From: an uncultured archaeon
GTDB taxonomy: Archaea; Nanobdellota; Nanobdellia; Pacearchaeales; GW2011-AR1
Assembly (NCBI GenBank): GCA_902385655.1
Contig: CABMGO010000005.1
Span: forward strand, 35,584 to 99,583
Direction: 5' to 3'
DNA length: 64,000 bases
The notes beneath the pieces were generated by a model. The model was not told where the DNA came from, did no database searches, and saw only the letters and a program-made list of their open reading frames with translations. Shown here one piece after another: positions 1 through 8,942 of the stretch. Numbering within the stretch: position 1 is the first letter of the stretch; each line of letters opens with the position of its first letter. Position numbers and translations under genes: made by a program.

Positions 1-412
1 TAACCGCAAGCCTCTCACCCAACTTAGTATCTCCGGCTTTCTCAACCCAAGCAACCTCTGGAGAAAAACCCTCAACATGTTCTTTTTCTTTATTCAAATA
101 TTTCTCAGGTATAAACAAAGGAAAATAAGAATTCCTAACTCCGAGTTTCTTAAATCTCTCATCGACCAAAACCTGAATCTTCTGCCAGATCTCGTAAGAG
201 CTCGGTTTAAAAACAATGCAACCAGAAACGTCAGTATAATCTGCCAAATCGGCTTTGATCATTAATTCCGCGAACCATTCTGAGAAATCATCTTTATCTG
301 CAGTAATTCCTTTTTGATCCTTAGCAGATTGATGGACTGACTTGCTCAGTTCTTTATCTGCAGTAATTCCTTTTTGATCTTTTTCTTGTTTTACTTCTTC
401 TTTCTTTACCAT
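1..412 (-). CDS. proS: Prolyl-tRNA synthetase, N-terminal part (runs off window start)
   Basis: Translating the minus strand from ATG at 412 gives MVKKEEVKQEKDQKGITADKELSKSVHQSAKDQKGITADKDDFSEWFAELMIKADLADYTDVSGCIVFKPSSYEIWQKIQ..., characteristic of archaeal/eukaryal-type ProRS; absent from ORF track because it is truncated. Confidence 0.88.
   Translation of the reverse strand, partial: MVKKEEVKQEKDQKGITADKELSKSVHQSAKDQKGITADKDDFSEWFAELMIKADLADYTDVSGCIVFKPSSYEIWQKIQVLVDERFKKLGVRNSYFPLFIPEKYLNKEKEHVEGFSPEVAWVEKAGDTKLGERLAV
291..379. repeat. 29-bp direct repeat, period 60, inside proS N-terminus
   Basis: tctttatctgcagtaattcctttttgatc at 291-319 and 351-379. Confidence 0.9.
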
Positions 413-450
413 ATCAAAATAATATTTTAACTATTTAAAAATCCTACTAA

Positions 451-642
451 CTACTTCATTTCTTCAACTTCGCCAAAAAACCAATAATCTGGATCTCCTA
501 TTCTATATAAGGGATTCCAGTGTCTGACGGTACGTATTTCCTTTGATGAGTTATATTGATCAGGAGGAGAGTCAACAGAAGCACATCCAGTAGAAAAATA
601 TACAACTGCGCCAACCAAAGCAGACAAAGTCTTTAATCGCAT
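451..642 (-). CDS. Small predicted lipoprotein
   Basis: 63 aa, hydrophobic N-terminus and lipobox-like STGCAS. Confidence 0.5.
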   Translation of the reverse strand: MRLKTLSALVGAVVYFSTGCASVDSPPDQYNSSKEIRTVRHWNPLYRIGDPDYWFFGEVEEMK

Positions 643-681
643 AAAAAACTAAAGAGTACATAATTTATAAATATGCCTTTA

Positions 682-885
682 GATTCCCAGACTGTACGGA
701 CCCAAAAAATTTTACTTTTCAGTTATTTTTGCAACTAAAGTTAATTGATTAGAAAAGCGAAATTTTTTCCAGGAGGAACGAACAATTCGCTCCGAGCAAC
801 ACAAACTAATTTTTAAGAAAATTTTGCGAGGTGTAAATTGAGAGGCAGAACCCGATGGGTGAGATTCCCAAACTGTACGGACCCA
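682..885. repeat. 23-bp near-perfect direct repeats flanking about 158 bp of non-coding DNA, right copy overlapping tRNA-Arg 3' end
   Basis: gattcccagactgtacggaccca (682-704) versus gattcccaaactgtacggaccca (863-885). Confidence 0.8.
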
Positions 886-949
886 GGAGGAATCGAACCC
901 CCATCGCCAGGGCCGAAACCTAGCATTCTATCCATTAAACTATGGGTCC
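878..949 (-). tRNA. tRNA-Arg (anticodon TCG)
   Basis: Cloverleaf by eye: acceptor GGACCCA/TGGGTCC, anticodon arm CTAGG-TTTCGGC-CCTGG, T arm GGGGG-TTCGATT-CCTCC. Confidence 0.9.
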
Positions 950-1096
950 AGTATGTGTATGATTAACCCTAGTTTATTGAGAGACTATCTTTTTATATGT
1001 ATAGACGACCTTTAAACTATGGGTCCATAAGATAGTAATTTTGAGAATAATGAATATATAAGTATTACTAAGCTAAACGCTAATCAAAAAAGAAAT

Positions 1097-1849
1097 TTAT
1101 TTTACAACTTCATGAATCATCGCATCAAATTTTCTCTTATCTCCTTTTCTCCAATGATCTATTTTCATACTCGCAACAACATGTGAAGGAATAAGATCAA
1201 AATCTTCTTCAAATAATCTTCGGATGTGCCCTTTAGTGATTTTTCCAGAGGAATATTTCTCAAACATTCTTTCGCCCAAACCACGAGCCTGCTGATAAAT
1301 GTAATATTCCGAAGAAGCTACAGGAGACTTAAGTTTCTTAGTTAATAAATCAAAATATCTTGAAAACTCTTGTTCAGAAGAGTAATATAAATCTGGGCCA
1401 AGATTAAAAGTATTACATCTTTCTGGGCAAGCTACCTTCGAGCCCAAATAACCAAGTGTCTCTGCAAAAATTCTTAAACAAAGAGTATCATTTTTACCAA
1501 ATTTCTGATGAAGTAGCCTGGATCTACTAAAGTGCAAAAAATGAGCTGCCTCCTCAGAAATAGTTATTCTATCTGTATCTTTTATGAGAATTATTGAGGG
1601 CCTTACCAAACAAACCCCTGCCGAAGCCAAACCATGAAAACTCTCTTCCTCTTCTTCTTTTTCATCATCCTCAGAAGAAGTAAGTTCCAAACGAAAACTA
1701 TCTACTCCCACAGAATTAAAATCAAAATTTCTCCCAACATAATAGACTTCAGGATAAAACGGAATCTCTAAATCAAATTCATCAGCAATTTCCTCAATCG
1801 TCTCATAAACATGCTCCTCAACTCTTTTCTGGCGATCTGCGAAACGCAT
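1097..1849 (-). CDS. Hypothetical protein with internal acidic tract
   Basis: 250 aa ORF with SSEDDEKEEEEES; no family recognised. Confidence 0.65.
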   Translation of the reverse strand: MRFADRQKRVEEHVYETIEEIADEFDLEIPFYPEVYYVGRNFDFNSVGVDSFRLELTSSEDDEKEEEEESFHGLASAGVCLVRPSIILIKDTDRITISEEAAHFLHFSRSRLLHQKFGKNDTLCLRIFAETLGYLGSKVACPERCNTFNLGPDLYYSSEQEFSRYFDLLTKKLKSPVASSEYYIYQQARGLGERMFEKYSSGKITKGHIRRLFEEDFDLIPSHVVASMKIDHWRKGDKRKFDAMIHEVVK

Positions 1850-1897
1850 AAAAAATAAAGAAAAACCTACTTAAAAATGATTGTTATACTCAAATAT

Positions 1898-3229
1898 CTA
1901 TTTACTTTTTGAATTAAAAGAGCAATTTCTACAAACCATTCTTCCGTCTCCTGCACGAACCAACTGTTTTTTGTCCACAATACTAGAGCAAATCGGACAA
2001 TAAACAACACAAGAAGAACATTTTTCAATTCCTGTCTTTCCAACTTTTCTCATACAATTTTTACAATTCAACTTTCCACAATCAGAACATTTTCTCGCAC
2101 AATTTTTACAAACAAGTTTTCCACAACTATCACAAATTCCAGAAAAACACTGTCGACAATATCTTTTTCCACACTCGTTACATAAATGCAAACAAGAACT
2201 GCAACAAATATGTCCTCCTCGACAAACATTGATTTGATCCAACTGAGTTTTACAAGAATCGCACTGAATCTGACTCATTTCTTCAGTTAAAGGGTTGTAA
2301 ACTAATTCAAAATCTTTTGAAAATCCTGCCTCATTTAAAGTAACTTGAATTTTAAAAATAGGATAGTATATAACAGTAGTATTAATCAATTTATTATCAA
2401 TATCCAACGAATATTTTGATTTTTCATTTCCAACAACAACATCCCTCTCATTTGTAATTTTCTTTTCTTCTTTTTCAGAAAACATCTGAGAAAAGCTCTC
2501 TTTTAATTTTTTTAATTTTTCTTGTTCATTATTTGCTTCAGCTTCTTTGATTCTCTCAAGAAGTTTATTTTTATTCGTATTAAATTCTTTCAAAACTTGA
2601 TTATAATGTAAATCAATTCTCTCGGTTTCTTTATTTAATTTTTCGTTAAGCTCTGCACCAAATTCTGAAATCTTATCTTTCAACATATTTTTCAAAGTGT
2701 CTCTAGCAACAGCATAATCTCTTTCCAAATGTTCTGTAGAAGCTTCCTTAACATTTCCCTCACTAACTTTATAATTACTTAAATCACCTTTCACAACTTT
2801 TCCCTCATGCACATAAATTTCATTAGAAATCTGATCAGTTTTATTTAATGCTCTCAAACTAGTTAAAAAACTAAAACGAGAAAAATAATTATTTTCATGT
2901 TTCTTTTCTATTTTAGATAAAGAACAATTTCGTAATCGAATCTTACTCATGATATCTTTTGGGAGATCGAAATCAAGCTTAATCAAAGTCTTACTAGAGG
3001 AATTTTTCAGATAATCTTTTATTTTTCTTAGTAAATCAGAATTCTCATCAATAAATAAGGCCTCGATAGGCGACTTGTCCCTATCAAAAGAGATTTTTAC
3101 ACCCGACTTAATTCCAAAATAACTTTCTATCTTTTCAGAAATATGTTTTATAATAAAAGTTCCATCCTTTTCTTCAATAACGCATTTTAAACTTCTAAAA
3201 AAGTTTAGCACCGCTCCCTTTATTTCCAT
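1898..3229 (-). CDS. Coiled-coil protein with cysteine-rich multi zinc-ribbon C-terminus
   Basis: 443 aa; C-terminal ~120 aa has 11 CxxC motifs (CDSC, CSSC, CNEC, CRQC, CDSC, CKNC, CSDC, CKNC, CSSC, CPIC, CRNC). Confidence 0.75.
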   Translation of the reverse strand: MEIKGAVLNFFRSLKCVIEEKDGTFIIKHISEKIESYFGIKSGVKISFDRDKSPIEALFIDENSDLLRKIKDYLKNSSSKTLIKLDFDLPKDIMSKIRLRNCSLSKIEKKHENNYFSRFSFLTSLRALNKTDQISNEIYVHEGKVVKGDLSNYKVSEGNVKEASTEHLERDYAVARDTLKNMLKDKISEFGAELNEKLNKETERIDLHYNQVLKEFNTNKNKLLERIKEAEANNEQEKLKKLKESFSQMFSEKEEKKITNERDVVVGNEKSKYSLDIDNKLINTTVIYYPIFKIQVTLNEAGFSKDFELVYNPLTEEMSQIQCDSCKTQLDQINVCRGGHICCSSCLHLCNECGKRYCRQCFSGICDSCGKLVCKNCARKCSDCGKLNCKNCMRKVGKTGIEKCSSCVVYCPICSSIVDKKQLVRAGDGRMVCRNCSFNSKSK

Positions 3230-3274
3230 AAGAAAATTTACAAAAAGTAGTTTTTAAGGATTATTGAACTAGAA

Positions 3275-5074
3275 TTATTTCACATCGAGGATTTCTTTAT
3301 TCGCCTTTTCCATTTCTCTATATTCTCTTATACCCGTATCCACAATCTTTGCAATTTGAGAAACCTCACTTGCAAAGATATCCAAATTATGCTTTGAGTC
3401 AATAAAAGACATCATCAACTTTTCTTCAATTTTATTTCGGCCATATTCTCCCTCACCATCCAAACCAAGATTAAACAAAATAATAGGTAATTCTCCAATA
3501 ACCAAACCAACGCAACACATCTTGTTAATAATTAAATCAACTACATATTCTTCCATAGTCTCTTTAGTCGCAAGCGAATAAATATACATCTCTCTCTTTT
3601 GTCCAATCCTGTCAAGTCTCCCAATTCTCTGCTCAACAGACATAGGATTCCAAGGTAAATCATAATTAATCAAATTTCTACAAAATTGAAAATTCAAACC
3701 CTCTGCTCCAGTATCAGTAGAAATTAAAATATCCGCATTTCCGGATTTAAATTCATTAATTCTTCTCGTCTTTTCTTCTCTGTCTAATCCTCCCATAAAT
3801 TCCACAATCTTCAAATTCAATGGAGCAAGTTTCTCAACAATATATCTTAAAGTTGTCGGGTGTCTAGTATAAATCAGGATCTTCTCATCATCACTTCTCG
3901 CACGAATCTCCTTAACCAAATTAAAAAGTGTTTCAATTTTTGAGTCAACTCTTAATTTAGCATAGTCATCTAAAATTCCTTTTGCAAATGCTCGTGTTTC
4001 CTCATGATATTCATCAGATTGCCAAATCTTTGTCAAACTCTCTATAGCAGATTTAGAAGAGCTAGTGATTTTAGGCAAAATTGCATAAACTGCAAGCAAC
4101 CCATTAATCTGACTTCCAGAAGCAAGAAAATATTTTGATTTTATTAAATCACAAATATTGTCGTAAATTACTTTTTCCTCTTTTGTCAATTCAACGGGGA
4201 TAATTTTTGGAACTCGTGGTTTGTAGTCAATTCCAATTTCAGTCCTCTTTCTTCTTATCATTAACTCACCAAGTTTTTTTCTTAACTCAAGAGGGTTCAG
4301 CGGATATCTTTTATTTCCCTTATACAAAAATTTATTTCTAAATTCCTTAACAGTTCCTAAATGTCCTTTCTTTAACAAATTCAACAAATTATACAATTCA
4401 AGCAAGTCATTTTGAAAAGGAGTAGCAGTCAACAACAAAAATCTTTTTTTCTTTAACATATCGACAAATTTCCAACGAACAGTATTTCTTTCCTTCAACT
4501 TATGCGCTTCGTCAACAATAACTAAATCCCAATTCACTTCATGAGCCAGTTTATGTTTAAACTCACCTTTTTGATTGTCAAAAATCTTAACTCGATCTAG
4601 AGAAGCAATCATAAATTTAGAATCAACCCAATCATCAGCAGATTCTACAATCTTAAAATCAAGTTCAAATTTTTCTTTTAATTCTGCTACCCATTGATCA
4701 ACAAGAGAAGGAGGAGTCAAAATCAAAATTTTTTTAACAAAACCTCGCACAATGCTTTCCTTGATAACCATACCAGTAGTAATCGTCTTTCCCAAGCCTA
4801 CCTCATCTGCAAGTAGAGCGTGAGTATTCATATCTCGAATTATACTTAATGCCCCATTCGCTTGATGCGGAAGCTTATAAGATAAATTTTTCTTGATTAA
4901 CTCATAAGAAAGCAAATCATCAATTTTTTCTTCTTTCTCACTCTGAACCTCTTGCATCTCCTTCTTCAATTCCAACAATCCAGGAGCCTCAAAGTTCAAA
5001 TCTTGTTTGTCATCAAAAATACTATCTTCGTTAAAAAAATTCTCATTAATAGTTATTCCCTCTTCCTTCTCCAT
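3275..5074 (-). CDS. SNF2/RapA-like superfamily 2 helicase
   Basis: ADEVGLGKTI (Walker A), DEAH, LLTATPFQN, STDTGAEGLNFQ, QRIGRLDRIGQ. Confidence 0.93.
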   Translation of the reverse strand: MEKEEGITINENFFNEDSIFDDKQDLNFEAPGLLELKKEMQEVQSEKEEKIDDLLSYELIKKNLSYKLPHQANGALSIIRDMNTHALLADEVGLGKTITTGMVIKESIVRGFVKKILILTPPSLVDQWVAELKEKFELDFKIVESADDWVDSKFMIASLDRVKIFDNQKGEFKHKLAHEVNWDLVIVDEAHKLKERNTVRWKFVDMLKKKRFLLLTATPFQNDLLELYNLLNLLKKGHLGTVKEFRNKFLYKGNKRYPLNPLELRKKLGELMIRRKRTEIGIDYKPRVPKIIPVELTKEEKVIYDNICDLIKSKYFLASGSQINGLLAVYAILPKITSSSKSAIESLTKIWQSDEYHEETRAFAKGILDDYAKLRVDSKIETLFNLVKEIRARSDDEKILIYTRHPTTLRYIVEKLAPLNLKIVEFMGGLDREEKTRRINEFKSGNADILISTDTGAEGLNFQFCRNLINYDLPWNPMSVEQRIGRLDRIGQKREMYIYSLATKETMEEYVVDLIINKMCCVGLVIGELPIILFNLGLDGEGEYGRNKIEEKLMMSFIDSKHNLDIFASEVSQIAKIVDTGIREYREMEKANKEILDVK

Positions 5075-5127
5075 AAAGAAAAAAATAAGAATTAGTTTTT
5101 AAGGATTATCGTGATAATTTCAAAAGT

Positions 5128-6222
5128 TCAATCACTAACTTTTCCATTGAGATATTCTTGATTAAGTTGTTCAAAAACGATTTTTACAGGAACTATTTCA
5201 TTGCATCTCCAAGCATTTTGCCCAACAAAAGTGTATCCATTTTCAAATTTACCTTTCTGTGCATCAACCATAACTTTTGCAATGCAATAAGGAGAATCTT
5301 TTGGCGAACAACTTTTAAGACAATGATACGGACACTGAACAGGCTTTCTCATTCCTTGTTCAACCTCTCTCAAGAAATCACTTTTCAAAGCTCTGCCAGG
5401 CATTCCGACAGGACTTTGAATTATAACAATGTCTTCTTTTTTTGCTTTCAAATATTCTTGCTTAAAACCAATATCCGCATCACATTCATCCGTAGTCACA
5501 AACCTTGTTGCCATCTGAACTCCCGAAGCACCCAAATCTAAAAATCTCTTTATATCTCCGCCGTAAAATATCCCACCTCCAGCAATAATTGGAATTTTCC
5601 TTTCTGCTTCAAAGGGTTTTACAGCTTCAACAACTTCTTGAACAATTGTCTCTAAACCATGTTCTACAAAATTTGGATCAGAAAGTTGTTCCGAAGAATA
5701 ACCTAAATGTCCGCCCGCTTTTGGACCTTCAACAACAATTGCATCGGGAAGATGATTATACTTTGACCAAGACTTGCACATCATTCCAGCAAGTTTAGCG
5801 GACGAAACAATAGGAACAAGTTTTGTATGAGTATTTCCAACCTCTCTCGCATAAGCTGGCAAATCCCTCGGAATTCCTGCTCCAGAAACAATCACATCAA
5901 CATTTTCTTCCAAAGCAACCCGAACCAGATCAGAATAATTAGTAAGAACATGCATTACATTTACACCCAAACCTCCAGAACCATTCATCTTACTTCTTGC
6001 AGTACGAATCTCATCACGAAGAGCACGATTACTCTCACGCACATAATTTCCTTGATAACCTCTAGCTTCCATTAATCCAACGGCAGCAATAACACCCAAA
6101 CCACCCTCGTTTGCAACCGCAGAAGCAAGTCCAGCACCAGAAATTCCAACACCCATGCCTCCCTGAAGAAGTTTAACTTTCAAATCACCAAGTTCAATAA
6201 GAGGAATAGTCCAATTTTCCAT
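5128..6222 (-). CDS. Nitronate monooxygenase / NAD(P)H-dependent flavin oxidoreductase
   Basis: GGMGVGISGAGLASAVANEGGLGVI, PKAGGHLGY, IAGGGI, GASGVQMATRF. Confidence 0.88.
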   Translation of the reverse strand: MENWTIPLIELGDLKVKLLQGGMGVGISGAGLASAVANEGGLGVIAAVGLMEARGYQGNYVRESNRALRDEIRTARSKMNGSGGLGVNVMHVLTNYSDLVRVALEENVDVIVSGAGIPRDLPAYAREVGNTHTKLVPIVSSAKLAGMMCKSWSKYNHLPDAIVVEGPKAGGHLGYSSEQLSDPNFVEHGLETIVQEVVEAVKPFEAERKIPIIAGGGIFYGGDIKRFLDLGASGVQMATRFVTTDECDADIGFKQEYLKAKKEDIVIIQSPVGMPGRALKSDFLREVEQGMRKPVQCPYHCLKSCSPKDSPYCIAKVMVDAQKGKFENGYTFVGQNAWRCNEIVPVKIVFEQLNQEYLNGKVSD

Positions 6223-6351
6223 GATATATGAAATAAACAGAGATACTTAAAGATTTATGTACTTTGACCTAGCAAACAATTCAAAAATTAGATTTATTCA
6301 ACCTTCCCAAACTAAATTATAAAATAAATTAAAATAAAAAATAAAAGATTA

Positions 6352-6576
6352 TTATTTTCGTCTCTTAGCCTTCTTTACAGACTTAACTACTTGTTTTTTA
6401 CCAGCAGTGCTCATTCCAAACAGCTGATAAAGCCAACAACTCCTTTTCAATGCAGTTACAAAAGCAAGAGCAGCAACTATTAACCACCATGCACTAACTG
6501 CAAAAGCCAAATAAAGAGCCACAAGACCTACAATAACTCTGACCCAAGCATCTACTTTGCCTACGTTCTTTTCCAT
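6352..6576 (-). CDS. DUF2892-like small membrane protein
   Basis: MEKNVGKVDAWVRVIVGLVALYLA...; start taken at internal Met behind AAAGGAGG. Confidence 0.7.
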   Translation of the reverse strand: MEKNVGKVDAWVRVIVGLVALYLAFAVSAWWLIVAALAFVTALKRSCWLYQLFGMSTAGKKQVVKSVKKAKRRK

Positions 6577-6700
6577 ATATCCTCCTTTAAATGAATAGGA
6601 CTTCATGACTTAAAAAGGTTTGTCTTGCAGAAGATAACTCTTTGAAAGGAGAGCGTAAAAAGATAGCATGTAGAAAAAGAGTCTCACGGAGCAATAACGT

Positions 6701-7366
6701 TTAAAGAATCTCAACAACATCACTCACTTTTGTTTTTAAAGAGTAAAGTTTAGGCGGCCTATGTGAAACATCAACTTTGATGCCTTCCTCTTTCAAAATA
6801 TCTAAAGACAGAATTTTTTTTGCAAAATTCCTCTTGTCAAACTTCTTATCAAAAACAAGCTCATATAAATCCTGAATTTGAGCCATAGTAAATTTTTCTG
6901 GCAACATAGAAAATGCAACAGCAGTGTACTCAAATTTCCATCTTAGTCTCTTAATTCCATATTCAATAATTTTTTTGTGATCAAAAGCAACATTTGCCAA
7001 TTTCTTAACAGAAAAAAATTTCACATCTGTCGTGTCAGTCGAAGCATGAAGATTAACTTCTTCAGAATTAACTAAAGCCATATATGAAACAGTAACAACC
7101 CTACCTCGCGAATCTCGTTTAGGATCTCCGAATGTATAAAGCTGTTCCAAATAAACATCCTTCAAACCAGTCTCTTCTTCAAGTTCTCTTTTAGCAGCAT
7201 CTTCTAAAGACTCATCCATTTTAACGAAACCACCTGGCAAGGCCCACATTCCTTTTGCAGGTTCAACTCCCCTCTTTACAAGTAAAACCTGAAGATCATT
7301 ATCTCTGACACTAAAAATAACAATGTCTACAGTAACTGCAGGCTTAGGATAGTCCTTGAATTCCAT
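6701..7366 (-). CDS. nrtR: NrtR-type Nudix-related transcriptional regulator
   Basis: Nudix box GGFVKMDESLEDAAKRELEEETGL plus C-terminal winged-helix-like segment MLPEKFTMAQIQDLYELVFDKKFDKRNFAKKIL typical of NrtR. Confidence 0.8.
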   Translation of the reverse strand: MEFKDYPKPAVTVDIVIFSVRDNDLQVLLVKRGVEPAKGMWALPGGFVKMDESLEDAAKRELEEETGLKDVYLEQLYTFGDPKRDSRGRVVTVSYMALVNSEEVNLHASTDTTDVKFFSVKKLANVAFDHKKIIEYGIKRLRWKFEYTAVAFSMLPEKFTMAQIQDLYELVFDKKFDKRNFAKKILSLDILKEEGIKVDVSHRPPKLYSLKTKVSDVVEIL

Positions 7367-7449
7367 ATTGTATTTAGAACAATAAGGTATATAAAGGTTG
7401 TTAAGCTAGTAAAAGAATAATTTATAAACTAAAACAGAGAAAAAGAAAT

Positions 7450-8937
7450 ATGGAAAAAAAAGAAGCAAAAGACCCTGCAGTAGAAAAGATGATTAAGACA
7501 CTTAATCCTCATCAAAAAGCTTATTGTGACCTTGAATTAAAAAATCCAAAAAATGGCGAATATCTCTTATGTGTATTTCATTTTGTTCCAGGAAAAAATC
7601 TTAACACACTTCAGGCAGCATGTGAAATTGCAGCAGAATCTTCCACAGGAACAAATTTTGCAGTAAAAACAGAAACAGCTTTCTCAAGAGAAATGAACGC
7701 TATTGTATATGATCTAGACATAAAAAGAGAACTCGTTTGGATTGCTTATCCCTGGAGATTATTTGACAGAAGAGGAAACGTTCAAAATATTTTAACATAT
7801 GTCGTCGGAAATGTTCTTGGAATGAAAGAAGTAAGTGCACTAAAATTAATGGATGTGTGGTTCCCGCCAGCAATGTTAGAGCAATATGACGGTCCAAGTT
7901 ATACTATTGATGATATGAGAAAATACTTGAATGTATATGACAGACCGATTTTAGGAACAATTGTCAAACCAAAAATGGGCCTAACTGCTTCCGAATATGC
8001 CGAAGTATGCTACAACTTCTGGTCAGGCGGAGGAGACTTCGTTAAAAATGATGAACCTCAAGCAGATCAAGATTTTTGTCCTTATGATAAAATGGTTGAA
8101 AACGTAAAGAAAGCAATGGACAAAGCAGTAAAAGAAACAGGCAAGAAAAAAGTACACTCATTCAATGTATCTGCATCGGATTACGACACAATGATAAAAA
8201 GATGTGAGATGATCAGAAATGCAGGATTTGAAAAAGGAAGCTACGCATTTTTAATCGACGGAATCACAGCAGGTTGGATGGCAGTACAGACATTAAGAAG
8301 AAAATATCCAGATGTGTTTATACATTTCCACAGAGCATCACATGGAGCATATACAAGAAAAGAAAGTCCGTTTGGTTTTTCAGTTTTAGTTCTGTCTAAA
8401 TTTGCAAGACTTGCTGGAACTTCTGGAATACACACTGGAACAGCCGGCGTTGGAAAAATGGCAGGAAGTCCTGAAGAAGATGTAATTGCAGCACACAATA
8501 TTCTCCACTTCAAAGATTATGGCCATTACTTTAAACAAGAATGGGGAACAATACAAGAAGAAGATGAAAATGCCGAAGAACTTGCTAAGAATGATATGGA
8601 GAATAAAGAAATCCTTGTAGACGACCCATGGAGAGGAATGAAAAAATGTTGTCCAATAATCTCTGGAGGATTAAATCCCACATTGCTTAAACCATTTATT
8701 GACTTGATGAAAAGTATGGATTTTATAACCACTATGGGTGCTGGAGTTCATGCTCATCCAAAAGGAACAAAAGAAGGAGCAAAAGCATTAGTTCAAGCAT
8801 GCGAAGCTTACAAAAAAGGAATCTCTATCGAAGAATATGCCAAAACAAATAAAGAATTAAAAGAAGCAATCGCATTCTTCTCAAGTAAAAAGGAATCCAA
8901 AGAAGTTAAAGAAGCAGAAGAAGCAGAAAAAAATTAA
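7450..8937 (+). CDS. rbcL: RuBisCO large subunit, form II/III (Methanococcoides-like)
   Basis: GTIVKPKMGL, GGGDFVKNDEPQ (carbamylated Lys and Asp/Glu), HFHRASHGA, SGIHTGTAGVGKM, PIISGGLNP; C-terminal insertion before WRGMKKCCPI as in M. burtonii-type enzymes. Confidence 0.96.
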   Translation: MEKKEAKDPAVEKMIKTLNPHQKAYCDLELKNPKNGEYLLCVFHFVPGKNLNTLQAACEIAAESSTGTNFAVKTETAFSREMNAIVYDLDIKRELVWIAYPWRLFDRRGNVQNILTYVVGNVLGMKEVSALKLMDVWFPPAMLEQYDGPSYTIDDMRKYLNVYDRPILGTIVKPKMGLTASEYAEVCYNFWSGGGDFVKNDEPQADQDFCPYDKMVENVKKAMDKAVKETGKKKVHSFNVSASDYDTMIKRCEMIRNAGFEKGSYAFLIDGITAGWMAVQTLRRKYPDVFIHFHRASHGAYTRKESPFGFSVLVLSKFARLAGTSGIHTGTAGVGKMAGSPEEDVIAAHNILHFKDYGHYFKQEWGTIQEEDENAEELAKNDMENKEILVDDPWRGMKKCCPIISGGLNPTLLKPFIDLMKSMDFITTMGAGVHAHPKGTKEGAKALVQACEAYKKGISIEEYAKTNKELKEAIAFFSSKKESKEVKEAEEAEKN

Positions 8938-8942
8938 TTCTA

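Noticed and set aside
77-265. 62-aa plus-strand ORF
   Set aside because: Antisense to the clear ProRS N-terminus.
291-379. Two-copy repeat as a CRISPR start
   Set aside because: Only two units, in frame inside proS; no array anywhere in the window.
5158-6075. Plus-strand ORFs at 5158, 5589 and 5827
   Set aside because: Antisense shadows of the nitronate monooxygenase gene; no protein-like motifs.
8241-8732. Minus-strand ORFs inside RuBisCO
   Set aside because: Antisense to strongly conserved coding sequence.
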